A stretch of 64,000 nucleotides of DNA from Kribbella sp. NBC_01245 (GCF_036226525.1 NZ_CP108487.1:7998001-8062000); one strand, 5' to 3'; counted from the first letter of the stretch, positions 45,731 through 55,491 are shown. The notes: generated by a model from the letters alone, not told the origin. A program made the numbers and translations.

Positions 45731-47466
45731 TGTTGTCCGAAATCCGGATCACCGGACTCGGGGTGATCGAGGACGCCACCTTGGACCTCGACCCTGGTTT
45801 CACCGCGGTCACCGGCGAGACCGGTGCGGGCAAGACGATGGTGGTGACCGGCGTGAGCATGTTGCTCGGCGGCCGGGCCGACAGCGGTCTGGTCCGGCAC
45901 GGCGTACGGCGGGCCCGGGTCGAGGGGCGAGCCACTTCGGTGCCGAAATCCCTGGCCCAGCAGACCGAAGACCGCGGCGGTGAGCTGGAAGACGGCGAGC
46001 TGCTGATCGCGCGAGAGCTCTCGTCGGAGGGCAGATCCCGCGCGTTCTTGGGCGGCGCAAGCGTGCCCGTGAGTGTGCTCGCGGACGTCTCGGGCGATCT
46101 GGTCGCGATCCACGGCCAGGCGGACCAATGGCGTCTGCTGCAGCCGATTCGCCAGCGGGAAACGCTCGACACGTTTGCCGGCAAGCCCGTGCTCGAGCCC
46201 CTCGCCGAGTACACCGCGGCTTACCGAAGGCATCGCGAGGTCGAGTCCGAGTTGACCGAGCTCACCACCCGCCAGCGCGACCGGTTGGCCGAGGCAGACC
46301 TGCTGCGGTTCGGCCTGGAGGAGATCGCGAAGGCCGAGCCTCTACCCGGCGAAGACCTGGAGCTCGCCGCCGAGGAGGAGCGCCTCGCGTATGCGGACGG
46401 CCTGCGGACGGCGGCCACCACCGCGGCAGGCGCGCTCGCGGCCGAGGACCTCGACGCGACCCGGCCAAACGACGTGCTAGGCCTGCTTTCACTCGCAAAA
46501 CAAGCCCTCGACGGCGAGCGCGAGCACGACCCGACCCTGGCGGGACTGGCCGATCGCGTGGCGGAGCTGAGTTATCTCGCGGCAGACCTGTCGGGCGAGC
46601 TCTCGTCGTACGCGTCGGACATTGATACCGATCCGGCCCGGCTGTCCGTGGTGAGCGAGCGGCGCGCGCTGCTGACGTCATTGGCCCGCAAGTACGGCGA
46701 TGCCGACGGCACGATCGACGAGGTGCTGGAGTGGTCCAAGCGCTCCGCGGCACGTCTTGCCGAGCTCGACGGCAGCGACGAGCGGGTCGAGCTGCTGATG
46801 GCGGAACAGGCTGACCTGCAGACCCGGTTGACCGAGCTGGGCCACGTCATCGCGACCGCCCGGCGGGATGCGGCCGAGCGGCTCGGCAAGTCCGTGACCG
46901 GGGAGCTCGCCGGCCTGGCCATGCCGCATGCGCAGCTGACGGTCGACGTGCACGACAGTACGCCGGGACCGTTCGGCGCCGACGAGGTCGAGTTCTGCTT
47001 CGCGGCCAACCCTGGAAGCCCTGCGAGGCCGTTGCAGAAGGCGGCTTCGGGTGGTGAGTTGTCGCGCGTGATGCTGGCGCTCGAGGTCATCCTGTCGGAC
47101 ACGCATCCCGTGCCGACGCTGGTCTTCGACGAGATCGACGCGGGTATCGGCGGCCGCGCGGCCGTGGAGGTCGGCAAACGGCTCGCGAAGCTGGCCGAGA
47201 AGACCCAGGTCATCGTGGTCACGCACCTACCGCAGGTGGCAGCGTTCGCGGACCGTCACGCCGTTGTGCTGAAGAGTGACGACGGTTCGGTCACCACCAG
47301 CGGTCTGGTCGCGCTGGACGATGACGCCCGGCTGAAAGAGCTTTCCCGGATGATGGCAGGCCTGGAGAACTCCGATGCCGCCCAGGCGCATGCGGAGGAG
47401 TTGCTGGCCCTCGCGGCCGAGCGGCACGGCAAGGGCGGCAAGAAGCGAACTAAGAAGAATCTGTAG
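45730..47466 (+). CDS. recN: DNA repair protein RecN
   Basis: 578 residues, TGATG overlap with nadK. SMC-like ATPase for double-strand break repair: Walker A TGETGAGKTMVV (about 33-44), coiled-coil arms with a short hinge (about 160-370), signature ASGGELSRVMLALE (about 437-450) and Walker B TLVFDEIDAGIGGRAAV (about 460-476). Complete length. A lysine-rich C-terminus (GKGGKKRTKKNL) is notable. A LexA box was not seen, as expected inside an operon. Confidence 0.96.
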   Translation: MLSEIRITGLGVIEDATLDLDPGFTAVTGETGAGKTMVVTGVSMLLGGRADSGLVRHGVRRARVEGRATSVPKSLAQQTEDRGGELEDGELLIARELSSEGRSRAFLGGASVPVSVLADVSGDLVAIHGQADQWRLLQPIRQRETLDTFAGKPVLEPLAEYTAAYRRHREVESELTELTTRQRDRLAEADLLRFGLEEIAKAEPLPGEDLELAAEEERLAYADGLRTAATTAAGALAAEDLDATRPNDVLGLLSLAKQALDGEREHDPTLAGLADRVAELSYLAADLSGELSSYASDIDTDPARLSVVSERRALLTSLARKYGDADGTIDEVLEWSKRSAARLAELDGSDERVELLMAEQADLQTRLTELGHVIATARRDAAERLGKSVTGELAGLAMPHAQLTVDVHDSTPGPFGADEVEFCFAANPGSPARPLQKAASGGELSRVMLALEVILSDTHPVPTLVFDEIDAGIGGRAAVEVGKRLAKLAEKTQVIVVTHLPQVAAFADRHAVVLKSDDGSVTTSGLVALDDDARLKELSRMMAGLENSDAAQAHAEELLALAAERHGKGGKKRTKKNL

Positions 47467-47521
47467 ACATCAGGGCTCAACGACGTTTACAGTGCCCGGC
47501 CCGGTCCCTTGACATGGCAGG

Positions 47522-48715
47522 ATGGCAGTCGCGATGAGACTGCCCACCTTGAGACGTACGCGCCCAACCGAACTTCCCGGTATTCACGGAGTGGTCCGGC
47601 TGGATCGCCGTACCAAGAACCTCACCAAGCGCCTGAAGCCCGGCGAGATCGCGGTGATCGACCACGTCGACCTGGATCGGGTCAGTGCCGAGGCGCTGGT
47701 CGACTGCAAGGTCGCCGCGGTCGTCAACGTGGCCGACTCGATCAGCGGCCGCTATCCGAACCTCGGCCCCGAGATCCTGGTCGAGGCAGGGATCCCACTG
47801 GTCGACGGCATCGGCCGCGAGGTCTTCTCCACCCTGCACGAGGGCGAGAAGGTCCGGCTGCACGAAGGCGTGCTGTACCGCGGTGAGGACGTGCTCGCGA
47901 AGGGCGCCAGCCAGGACAGCGAGACCGTCGCCGAGTCGATGGACGACGCCCGCGCGGGTCTGTCCACGCAGCTCGAGGCCTTCACCGCCAACACCTTGGA
48001 GTACCTGCGCCGCGAGCGGGATCTGCTGCTCGACGGCGTCGGTGTGCCCGAGATCCACACCCCGATGGACGGTCGCCATGTGCTGATCGTCGTCCGGGGG
48101 TACGACTACCGCGACGACCTGGTGGCCCTCCGGCCGTACATTCGCGAGTACCGCCCGGTCCTGATCGGCGTTGACGGCGGTGCCGACGCGCTGGTCGAGA
48201 ACGGGTATGCGCCGGACCTGATCATCGGCGATATGGACTCGGTCACCGACGACACTCTGAAAAGTGGTGCCGAGGTGGTCGTGCACGCCTATCGCGACGG
48301 TCGCGCGCCGGGTTCGGATCGGCTCGAGCGGCTCGGCGTGCAGTCGATCGAGTTCCCCGCGACGGGTACCAGTGAGGATGTCGCGATGTTGCTGGCCGAC
48401 TCCAAGGGCGCGTCGCTGATCGTCGCGGTCGGCACGCACAACTCGCTGGTCGAGTTCCTGGACAAGGGCCGCTCCGGAATGGCCAGCACCTTCATCACCC
48501 GGCTGCGGGTGGGGGCGAAACTGGTCGACGCCAAGGGTGTCAGCCGCCTCTATCGCAGCCGTGTCTCTACGTTCCAGATCATCGCGCTGATCACGGCCGG
48601 CGTTTTCGTGCTCAGCGTCGCGATGGTGTCGATCGACGCGCACACGATCTTGTGGTCGATCCTCAGAGCGCGCTGGAACGACATCGTCTTCGGGATCCAG
48701 GAGTTGTTCACGTGA
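47522..48715 (+). CDS. steA: SteA-like protein (Rv1697 family)
   Basis: 397 residues from ATG 47522, the TGACAT box 6 bases upstream suggesting a leaderless or internal promoter. The N-terminal domain (about 20-170) is SteA-specific; the middle (about 180-320) resembles thiamin-pyrophosphokinase folds, with GVDGGADALVENGYAPDLI and GDMDSVTDD; a membrane segment (about 345-370, IIALITAGVFVLSVAMVSI) is near the C-terminus. In Corynebacterium glutamicum SteA with SteB supports septum splitting and cell-wall integrity. The following gene overlaps by 4 nt and is the expected partner. Confidence 0.9.
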   Translation: MAVAMRLPTLRRTRPTELPGIHGVVRLDRRTKNLTKRLKPGEIAVIDHVDLDRVSAEALVDCKVAAVVNVADSISGRYPNLGPEILVEAGIPLVDGIGREVFSTLHEGEKVRLHEGVLYRGEDVLAKGASQDSETVAESMDDARAGLSTQLEAFTANTLEYLRRERDLLLDGVGVPEIHTPMDGRHVLIVVRGYDYRDDLVALRPYIREYRPVLIGVDGGADALVENGYAPDLIIGDMDSVTDDTLKSGAEVVVHAYRDGRAPGSDRLERLGVQSIEFPATGTSEDVAMLLADSKGASLIVAVGTHNSLVEFLDKGRSGMASTFITRLRVGAKLVDAKGVSRLYRSRVSTFQIIALITAGVFVLSVAMVSIDAHTILWSILRARWNDIVFGIQELFT

Positions 48716-49656
48716 TCGACTTTCGCTATCACATCGTCTCGATCGTGGCGATCTTCTTCGCCCTCGGTGCCGGTGTGGTCCTGGGGGCGGGCCCGCTGAA
48801 GGGCACCGCGAGCCAGGTCGTGCAGGACCAGGCCCAAAGGGATCGCAATGCGCTCGAGAATGCGCGGGCGGAGCTGATCCAGGCCAAAGCGCTCGAGAAG
48901 TACCGCGACGACTACGTCACCAAGGTCACCGGCAGCATGACCACCGGCAAGCTCGCCGGTAAGAACGTCGCCGTCGTGACGATGCCCGACGTCGACGGTG
49001 GTCTGGCCAACACGACGGTCGAGACCCTGGAGAAGGCCGGCGCCACGGTCACCACCCGGGTCTCGCTGGACGGCAAGCTGTTCCAGGCCGACCAGCGCCA
49101 GCTGATCGACCAGCTCAGCACCGAGCTCGTCACCGCCGACGTCACCTTCGGCAAGGACAGCACCACCTTCGAGCGGACCGGCCAGATCCTCGGCCGGGCC
49201 ATCGCGGCGAAGGAAGAGGGCAAGACCGTCGACGGTGACGCCACCAAGATCCTCGGTGGCCTGACCGGTTCGAAGCTCTTCGGTCTGAAGCCGACGCCGA
49301 AACAGCGCGCCAGCCTGGTTGTCGTAGTCGCGGGCAAGACCCCGAGCCCCGTGCCCGACACCTCGGCGTACGACGATGCCGTCGACCTCGCCGAGGGCCT
49401 CGACATCGCCAGCGGTGGTGTGGTCGTCGCCGGTGCGCCGGACAGCGCGCAGAACGGTGGCTACGTCAAGGACCTGCGCGGTGATTCCGATGCGACCAAG
49501 CTGGTCTCGTCCGTCGACGTCGCGACCATGCCGAGCGGCCAGGCCACGATCGTGTTCGCGCTGATCGAGCAGGCGGAGGGCAAGGCCGGGCAGTACGGCG
49601 GTGTCGACGCGAAGAACGGTGTCGCCCCGAGCGCCTTCCAGGCCAAGGACAACTGA
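48712..49656 (+). CDS. mctB: SteB / MctB-like membrane-anchored protein (Rv1698 family)
   Basis: 314 residues from the GTG at 48712 that overlaps the steA stop. One N-terminal membrane segment (about 5-28, IVSIVAIFFALGAGVVLGAG), then a coiled coil (about 35-70) and an extracytoplasmic alpha/beta domain. M. tuberculosis Rv1698 (MctB) was tied to copper tolerance and C. glutamicum SteB to septation with SteA. No cysteines or histidine clusters are apparent here, so the metal role is not supported by this sequence; the SteA partnership is. Confidence 0.87.
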   Translation: MIDFRYHIVSIVAIFFALGAGVVLGAGPLKGTASQVVQDQAQRDRNALENARAELIQAKALEKYRDDYVTKVTGSMTTGKLAGKNVAVVTMPDVDGGLANTTVETLEKAGATVTTRVSLDGKLFQADQRQLIDQLSTELVTADVTFGKDSTTFERTGQILGRAIAAKEEGKTVDGDATKILGGLTGSKLFGLKPTPKQRASLVVVVAGKTPSPVPDTSAYDDAVDLAEGLDIASGGVVVAGAPDSAQNGGYVKDLRGDSDATKLVSSVDVATMPSGQATIVFALIEQAEGKAGQYGGVDAKNGVAPSAFQAKDN

Positions 49657-50477
49657 TGGGGCTGGGCAGGATCGCCGTCGCCCTGGCTTCGGCCGCCGCG
49701 ACCGGTGCCGTCGAAGGCGCGACCCAGCGCCTCACGAAGGAGCAGCGCGAGCCGTTCGAGCGCGTCAACCACCGTGGTGAGCCCGTCACGCTGCTCGAGG
49801 GACCGATCGCCGTGCTCGGCGCGCTCTCGGGTGTTGCCGGTGACACCGCCACGCATCCGCGAGTGCGTGCCGCCGCGTTGCTGGCCGGTTCGGTTTCAGG
49901 CGCTGTCGGCGCGTACGACGACTTGCTCGGGACTACGCAGGCCAAGGGGTTCAAGGGCCACCTGAGCGCTCTGCGTCGTGGTGAAGTGACCAGTGGCGCC
50001 ATCAAGATTCTCGGCGTCGGTGTGGCCGCTCTAGGCGCTGCCGCACTCCTTCCGCGCAAGACGACCGGTGTGGCCCGCGTCGTGGACGTAGTGGCGGATA
50101 CGGCGCTCATCGCCGGTACTGCCAACCTCACGAACTTGCTGGATCTGCGACCGGGTAGAGCTTTGAAGGCCGTCACTCTGCTCAGTGCGCCCGCGGTGTT
50201 GGCCAAGGGCCCTGCAGCCGCCGTCGCGGGTGCAGCGGTCGCAGTGGCGCCGGCTGACCTCGACGAGCGCTCGATGCTCGGCGACTGCGGTGCGAACGGC
50301 CTGGGTGCCATGGCCGGTACGGCGCTCGCCTCCGCGCTGCCGAGGCCCTTGCGTCTGCTGGCCCTCGCAGGCGTCATCGCGCTGAACGCCGCCAGCGAAA
50401 AGGTCAGCTTCACCAAGGTCATCGCCGGCAACCCGACCCTCGACCGCATCGACCAGTGGGGCCGACGCCCCCGGTGA
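49656..50477 (+). CDS. PNPT-superfamily (MraY/WecA-like) membrane protein
   Basis: 273 residues, ATG overlapping the preceding stop by 1 nt. Strongly hydrophobic with about 6-8 membrane segments, shorter than MraY or WecA. Landmarks of polyprenyl-phosphate sugar-1-phosphate transferases remain: GAYDDLLGTTQAKGFKGHL (about 87, the DD motif), TANLTNLLDLRPGRALK (about 153, matching NxxNxxD) and MLGDCGANGLGAMAG (about 208, matching GDxGS/A). It may load a sugar phosphate on a lipid carrier; loss of some helices makes a degenerate role possible. It overlaps the MurJ-like gene. Confidence 0.7.
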   Translation: MGLGRIAVALASAAATGAVEGATQRLTKEQREPFERVNHRGEPVTLLEGPIAVLGALSGVAGDTATHPRVRAAALLAGSVSGAVGAYDDLLGTTQAKGFKGHLSALRRGEVTSGAIKILGVGVAALGAAALLPRKTTGVARVVDVVADTALIAGTANLTNLLDLRPGRALKAVTLLSAPAVLAKGPAAAVAGAAVAVAPADLDERSMLGDCGANGLGAMAGTALASALPRPLRLLALAGVIALNAASEKVSFTKVIAGNPTLDRIDQWGRRPR

Positions 50478-52051
50478 GCGTTGGCCGTCGGTTGGCCCAA
50501 GCCGCCGTACTGGTCGCCGCTGTCACCGTGCTGGCCCGCGTGGTCGGGTTCGGTCGATGGCTGGTCTTCTCGAAGACCGTTGGCGCGGGCTGTTTGGCGG
50601 ACGCGTACGCGACGGCCAACCAGTTGCCGAACGTGCTCTTCGAGATCGTCGTTGGTGGTGCGCTCGCGGGCGCGGTGATCCCGGTACTGGCCGGTCCTGT
50701 CGCTCGCGGCGATCGTGCCGCGCAAGGGCGGATCGTTGGCGCCTTGCTGACTTGGTCGTTCGTGGTGCTGCTGCCGGTGGCGGGGTTGGCGTGGTTGCTC
50801 GCCGACCGCTACACCGACGCCATGCTGGATCCGGGCGTCGAATGTGGAGGTACGGCCGCAACCGCCACGAGGATGCTGGCGATCTTCGTGCCGCAGATCT
50901 TCGGGTACGCCGTTGCAGTCGTGGCTACGGCGGTTCTCCAATCCCACCAGCGCTTCGCGGCCGGAGCCGTCGCGCCGTTGGTGTCGAGTCTCGTTGTCGT
51001 CGCCACCTACGTGTTGTTCGCCTCCATGGCCCCTCGCGCGGACGAGGCTTCTGGTGGTGCCGTAAACCTGCTGGCCTGGGGTACGACGGCCGGCGTGGTC
51101 GCACTGGCGTTGAGCGTGTTGATCCCGATGCTGCTGCTGCGTCTGCCTATCCGGCCCACCCTGCGGTTAGACCCGGGCGTCGGGCCGGTGCTGCGTCGGC
51201 TCGCCCTTGCCGGACTAGCCGTACTGGTCGCGCAACAGGTGGCCTACCTCGCCACGACGTACCTTGCGAACCACCGAGGTGCAGCAGGAAGTATCGCGGT
51301 CTACACGTGGGCCAACGCGGTCTACCTGCTGCCGTACGCCGTACTGGCCGTCCCGATCACCACGGCCGTCTTCCCGCGCCTGGCCGCTGCGTACTCCGCT
51401 GGGTCCTCCGAGTTTGACCGGGTCGCGTCCACTTCCACGCGAGCGGTGTTGCTCGCCGGGGGAGTGGGTGCGGCGGCACTGGTCGGTACGGCGGTCCCGG
51501 TGGCGCGGATCTTCGCGTACGACAACGGACAGGTCCAGGCCGCGCAGGCGTCATCGCTCGCCGATGGCCTGCTCTGGTTCGCGCCCGGGCTTATCGGCTT
51601 CGGGCTGCTCATGCACCTCGGCCGGGTTCTGTACGCGCGTCAGGCCGGTCGACACGTCGCAGCGGTCACGGGGATCGCCTGGTTGGCCGTCGCAGTCTTG
51701 GGGTTCGTCCTGACGTCTCGGTGGGATGGCGTGGACGTAGTCGGCGCACTGGCCGCCGCGATGTCCTGCGGGATGCTTGCCGGGTCGCTGGCGCTACTGG
51801 TGGTTCTACGGCGGCAAGCTGGCTCAGCGGTCATGGCCGGTCTTCCGCGGGCTGCGGTGGCTGCAGTTGTCGGTGCGCTCGCTGCCGGGTTTGTCGGGCA
51901 GTTGGTTGCCTCACCCGCGTCTAGCGGCGGCTGGGGCCGGTCCCTGGTCTTCGCGCTGCTGTCGGGTCTGGCGGTCGTAGCCGTCTATTCCGTCGTAGCG
52001 GCTCTCGTGGCACGGCAGGACTTGAAGCTGTTATTGCGGCGTGGCGAGTAG
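50474..52051 (+). CDS. MurJ/MviN-type lipid flippase
   Basis: 525 residues, GTGA overlap with the PNPT-like gene. MATE/MOP superfamily, about 14 hydrophobic segments. The N-terminal FGRWLVFSKTVGAGCLADAY and ANQLPNVLFEIVVGGALAGA correspond to the conserved MviN start (D-A-Y/F ... P-N ... L-x-x-G-x-x-x-x-x-V-P). MurJ flips lipid II; here the company of a PNPT-like and a GT4 gene suggests a dedicated copy for another lipid-linked glycan, while the main murJ would be elsewhere. No cytoplasmic pseudokinase extension as in mycobacterial MviN. Confidence 0.85.
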   Translation: MSVGRRLAQAAVLVAAVTVLARVVGFGRWLVFSKTVGAGCLADAYATANQLPNVLFEIVVGGALAGAVIPVLAGPVARGDRAAQGRIVGALLTWSFVVLLPVAGLAWLLADRYTDAMLDPGVECGGTAATATRMLAIFVPQIFGYAVAVVATAVLQSHQRFAAGAVAPLVSSLVVVATYVLFASMAPRADEASGGAVNLLAWGTTAGVVALALSVLIPMLLLRLPIRPTLRLDPGVGPVLRRLALAGLAVLVAQQVAYLATTYLANHRGAAGSIAVYTWANAVYLLPYAVLAVPITTAVFPRLAAAYSAGSSEFDRVASTSTRAVLLAGGVGAAALVGTAVPVARIFAYDNGQVQAAQASSLADGLLWFAPGLIGFGLLMHLGRVLYARQAGRHVAAVTGIAWLAVAVLGFVLTSRWDGVDVVGALAAAMSCGMLAGSLALLVVLRRQAGSAVMAGLPRAAVAAVVGALAAGFVGQLVASPASSGGWGRSLVFALLSGLAVVAVYSVVAALVARQDLKLLLRRGE

Positions 52052-52060
52052 GATCGCCGA

Positions 52061-53086
52061 ATGCGCGTTGGGTTGGTGCTGGCCGAGTCCCGAGGCGGGA
52101 TAGGGCAGCACGTTGCCTCCCTGGTGCCCAGGTTCGTCGCGGCCGGGCATGAGGTGGTCGTCTGCGCACCGCCAGGTACTGCCGATCACTTCGACTTCGG
52201 CCAAGCTCTTATGGTCTCCAACCCGGCAGGTCTGCGTGGTTGCGACGTAACGCATGCGCATGGCTACAGAGCCGGGATGACGGCGCTGCAGGACCGTACG
52301 CGTCTCCGCCCACTCATAGTCACGTGGCACAACGCTGTGATCACCAAGGGCTTCAAGGGCTTTGTGATGCGGCTAGGTCAGCGTCTGGTCGCACGTGGCG
52401 CAGACGTCACCCTGGGCGCCTCTACCGACTTGGTAGACCTTGCCCGTGGTCTAGGTGCCAAGGACGTTCGCCTGGCGCCTGTGGCCGCTCCAGCCGTCTC
52501 TGAGAGCCGTACGTCGCCTGAGGCTGTACGCATCAAGCTTGGTATCGGGGACGCGCCACTGGTGCTCTCGGTCGGGCGGCTCGCTCCGCAGAAGGACTAC
52601 TCGACACTGCTCGACGTGGCGGCGCTTGTCGGCTCTAAGCAGCCAGAAGTCGTTTTCGCTGTCGTAGGCGGCGGGCCGCTCCAGGAGGAGCTGCAGGCGC
52701 GTATCGATGCGGAAGGCCTTCCGGTTCGCCTGCTCGGTCACAGAGACGATGTGGGCGATCTACTCCGTGCAGCCGACGTCTTCCTGCTCACCTCGCACTG
52801 GGAGGCCCGGGCTCTGGTGATCCAGGAGGCCCTGCAAGTCGGCGTGCCGGTTGTGGCGACTGCTGTGGGCGGAATCCCCGAGCTGGTGGGGGAGGCGGCT
52901 CTGCTCGCGCCGGCGGGCGACACGCCCGCACTCGCGGTCGGCGTACAAACTCTTGTGGCGGACCCGGAAACAGCCTCCGTCTTACGGGATCGAGGCTTGA
53001 AGCTGGCCGGAACGTGGCCGGACGAAGACGATGTCGCCCGCGATCTGCTCGCGCTTTATGCGGGTCTGGTCACGAGCACCCCCTGA
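52061..53086 (+). CDS. Glycosyltransferase family 4 protein
   Basis: 341 residues. GT-B fold: the N-terminal RVGLVLAESRGGIGQHVASL glycine loop; C-terminal domain with LVLSVGRLAPQKDYSTLLD (about 166), VVGGGPLQEELQ and the nucleotide-sugar site SHWEARALVIQEALQVGVPV (about 247, matching the E-x7-E pattern). Starts 9 bases after the flippase stop; TAGGAT 6 bases before the ATG is a possible leaderless -10. Together with the two preceding genes it could build and export a lipid-linked saccharide. Donor and acceptor unknown. Confidence 0.88.
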   Translation: MRVGLVLAESRGGIGQHVASLVPRFVAAGHEVVVCAPPGTADHFDFGQALMVSNPAGLRGCDVTHAHGYRAGMTALQDRTRLRPLIVTWHNAVITKGFKGFVMRLGQRLVARGADVTLGASTDLVDLARGLGAKDVRLAPVAAPAVSESRTSPEAVRIKLGIGDAPLVLSVGRLAPQKDYSTLLDVAALVGSKQPEVVFAVVGGGPLQEELQARIDAEGLPVRLLGHRDDVGDLLRAADVFLLTSHWEARALVIQEALQVGVPVVATAVGGIPELVGEAALLAPAGDTPALAVGVQTLVADPETASVLRDRGLKLAGTWPDEDDVARDLLALYAGLVTSTP

Positions 53087-53107
53087 GAGCAGGTAGGCTG
53101 AAGGCCC

Positions 53108-54844
53108 GTGGACAGAGCTTCGTTCTCGCAGCAGACCAAGCACGTATTCGTCACCGGTGGCGTCGCCTCCAGCCTAGGCAAAGGGCTGACGGCTTCCAGC
53201 CTCGGCAGTCTGCTGACGGCACGCGGCATCCGGGTCACCATGCAGAAGCTGGATCCGTATCTCAACGTGGATCCCGGCACCATGAACCCGTTCCAGCACG
53301 GCGAGGTGTTCGTCACCAATGACGGCGCCGAAACCGACCTGGACATCGGACATTACGAGCGTTTCCTCGATCGCGACCTTTCCCAGGTCGCCAACGTCAC
53401 CACCGGCCAGGTGTACTCCTCGGTCATCGCCAAAGAACGTCGCGGCGAGTACCTGGGCGACACCGTCCAGGTGATCCCGCACATCACCAACGAGATCAAG
53501 GACCGGATGCTGGCCATGGCCGGTCCGGACGTCGATGTCGTCCTGCACGAGATCGGCGGCACGGTCGGTGACATCGAGTCACTGCCGTTCCTGGAGGCGG
53601 CCCGCCAGGTCCGTCACGATGTCGGCCGCGACAACGTCTTCTTCCTGCACATCTCGCTGGTGCCCTACCTGGCGCCGTCGGGTGAGCTGAAGACCAAGCC
53701 GACGCAGCACTCGGTGGCCCAGCTCCGCTCGATCGGTATCCAGCCCGACGCGGTCGTCTGCCGCGCGGATCGCCCGATCCCGGACAGCGTCAAGCGCAAG
53801 ATCTCGCTGATGTGCGACGTCGATGTCGAGGCCGTCGTGGCCGCGGTCGACGCGCCGAGCATCTACGACATCCCCAAGGTGCTGCACTCCGAAGGCCTGG
53901 ACGCCTTCGTCGTTCGGCGGCTGAACCTGCCGTTCCGCGATGTCGACTGGACGCGCTGGGACGAGCTGCTCCGGGTCGTGCACCACCCGGCCGACGAGGT
54001 CACGGTCGCGCTCGTCGGTAAGTACATCGACCTCCCCGACGCGTATCTCTCGGTCGCCGAGGCCCTGCGCGCCGGCGGTTTCAACAACGACGCAAAGGTG
54101 CAGCTGCGCTGGATCGCGTCCGACGAGTGCGCGACGCCCGAGGCCGCGGCGAAGCTGCTCGGCGACGTGGACGCGATCTGCATTCCCGGCGGCTTCGGCG
54201 TGCGTGGCATCGAGGGCAAGATCGGCGCGATCCGGTTCGCCCGCGAGTCCGGTACGCCGATCCTCGGGCTGTGCCTCGGCCTGCAGTGCATGGTGATCGA
54301 GGTGGCTCGCGACCTGGCCGGTCTGACCGAGGCGAACTCCAGCGAGTTCGACCCGGACGCCGAGCAGCCGGTCGTCGCCACCATGGAAGAGCAGAAGGAC
54401 ATCGTCTCCGGCGCGGGCGACCTCGGCGGCACGATGCGCCTCGGCCTCTACCCGGCGAACCTGTCCGAGGGCTCGATTGTGCGCGAGCTGTACGGCGCTC
54501 CGTCGGTCCAGGAGCGTCACCGCCATCGCTACGAGGTCAACAACGCCTACCGCGACAAGTTGGAGACGGCCGGTCTGGTCTTCAGTGGTACGTCGCCGGA
54601 CAACGAGCTGGTCGAGTTCATCGAGCTGGACCGCAAGCTGCACCCGTACTTCGTCGCCACCCAGGCCCACCCGGAGCTGCGCTCACGGCCGACCAAGCCG
54701 CATCCGCTGTTCTCCGGCCTGATCTCGGCAGCGTTGGTCCGTCAGCGTGAATCGCGTCTTCCCGTTGAAGCGCCTGTTGCTGGGTCGGCTGCGCCGGTTC
54801 CGCCGGTGAAGAAGGCCGCCAAGGCGTCGGCGGCGAAGGCCTGA
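53108..54844 (+). CDS. pyrG: CTP synthase
   Basis: 578 residues, GTG start. Amidates UTP to CTP. Synthase domain with the P-loop TGGVASSLGKGLTASSLG (about 15-32) and EIGGTVGDIESLPFLEA (about 148); class I glutamine amidotransferase domain from about 300 with the nucleophile Cys in LGLCLGLQCMVIE (about 393) and the His-x-Glu in QAHPELRSRPTKPHPLF (about 520). The C-terminus has a short A/K/P-rich tail (PPVKKAAKASAAKA) beyond the usual end. Overlaps the Nudix start. Confidence 0.97.
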   Translation: MDRASFSQQTKHVFVTGGVASSLGKGLTASSLGSLLTARGIRVTMQKLDPYLNVDPGTMNPFQHGEVFVTNDGAETDLDIGHYERFLDRDLSQVANVTTGQVYSSVIAKERRGEYLGDTVQVIPHITNEIKDRMLAMAGPDVDVVLHEIGGTVGDIESLPFLEAARQVRHDVGRDNVFFLHISLVPYLAPSGELKTKPTQHSVAQLRSIGIQPDAVVCRADRPIPDSVKRKISLMCDVDVEAVVAAVDAPSIYDIPKVLHSEGLDAFVVRRLNLPFRDVDWTRWDELLRVVHHPADEVTVALVGKYIDLPDAYLSVAEALRAGGFNNDAKVQLRWIASDECATPEAAAKLLGDVDAICIPGGFGVRGIEGKIGAIRFARESGTPILGLCLGLQCMVIEVARDLAGLTEANSSEFDPDAEQPVVATMEEQKDIVSGAGDLGGTMRLGLYPANLSEGSIVRELYGAPSVQERHRHRYEVNNAYRDKLETAGLVFSGTSPDNELVEFIELDRKLHPYFVATQAHPELRSRPTKPHPLFSGLISAALVRQRESRLPVEAPVAGSAAPVPPVKKAAKASAAKA

Positions 54845-55491
54845 TGGATCAGCCTGAGCTCCGGTTCGGCGCGGGCCTGCGGGACGAGGCCGAGTCCTGG
54901 CCGGTGACCGAATCCGAGATCGTGCACGCGACGGGCCGGGTCATCTCGGTCCGTCGCGACCGGATCGAACCGGCGTCCGGCGAGGCGTTCACCCGCGACA
55001 TCGTCGAACACCCCGGCGCGGTCGGCGTGGTGGCGCTCGACGAGAACGAGCGCATGCTGCTCGTCCGGCAGTACCGCCACCCGGTCCGCCACCGGCTGCT
55101 CGAGCCACCGGCAGGCCTCCTCGACGTACAGGGGGAGGACTACCGAATCGGCGCCGAGCGCGAGCTCTGGGAGGAGGCCGCCACCAAGGCCGCCGACTGG
55201 CGCGTCCTGGTCGACGCCTTCACCTCACCGGGCCTGACGTCAGAGGCCGTGCGCATCTTCCTGGCCCGCGAGCTGTCGGCCGCCGACGAGGTCTACGACC
55301 GCCTCCACGAGGAAGCCGACATGGAAGTCGTCTGGGCGCCCCTCGCAGACGTCGTCAAGGCCGTCCTAGCCGGCGACCTCCACAACCCAGTCCTAGTAAT
55401 GGGCGCCCTAGCCGCCTGGACCACCCTCCACACCACCGGCTTCGCCTCCCTCCGCCCAGCCAACGCCCCCTGGCCGGCCAAAGACGCCTGA
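54844..55491 (+). CDS. Nudix hydrolase, ADP-ribose pyrophosphatase type
   Basis: 215 residues; ATG shares one base with the pyrG stop. The Nudix box covers about 92-117: PPAGLLDVQGEDYRIGAERE continuing LWEEAATKA, with the catalytic RELxEE glutamates. Upstream VGVVALDENERMLLVRQYRH (about 60-79) is typical of ADP-ribose pyrophosphatases, and the M. tuberculosis syntenic Rv1700 has that activity. Cytoplasmic dimer expected. Last gene of the conserved block; the codons near the 3' end are pyrimidine-rich. Confidence 0.93.
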   Translation: MDQPELRFGAGLRDEAESWPVTESEIVHATGRVISVRRDRIEPASGEAFTRDIVEHPGAVGVVALDENERMLLVRQYRHPVRHRLLEPPAGLLDVQGEDYRIGAERELWEEAATKAADWRVLVDAFTSPGLTSEAVRIFLARELSAADEVYDRLHEEADMEVVWAPLADVVKAVLAGDLHNPVLVMGALAAWTTLHTTGFASLRPANAPWPAKDA

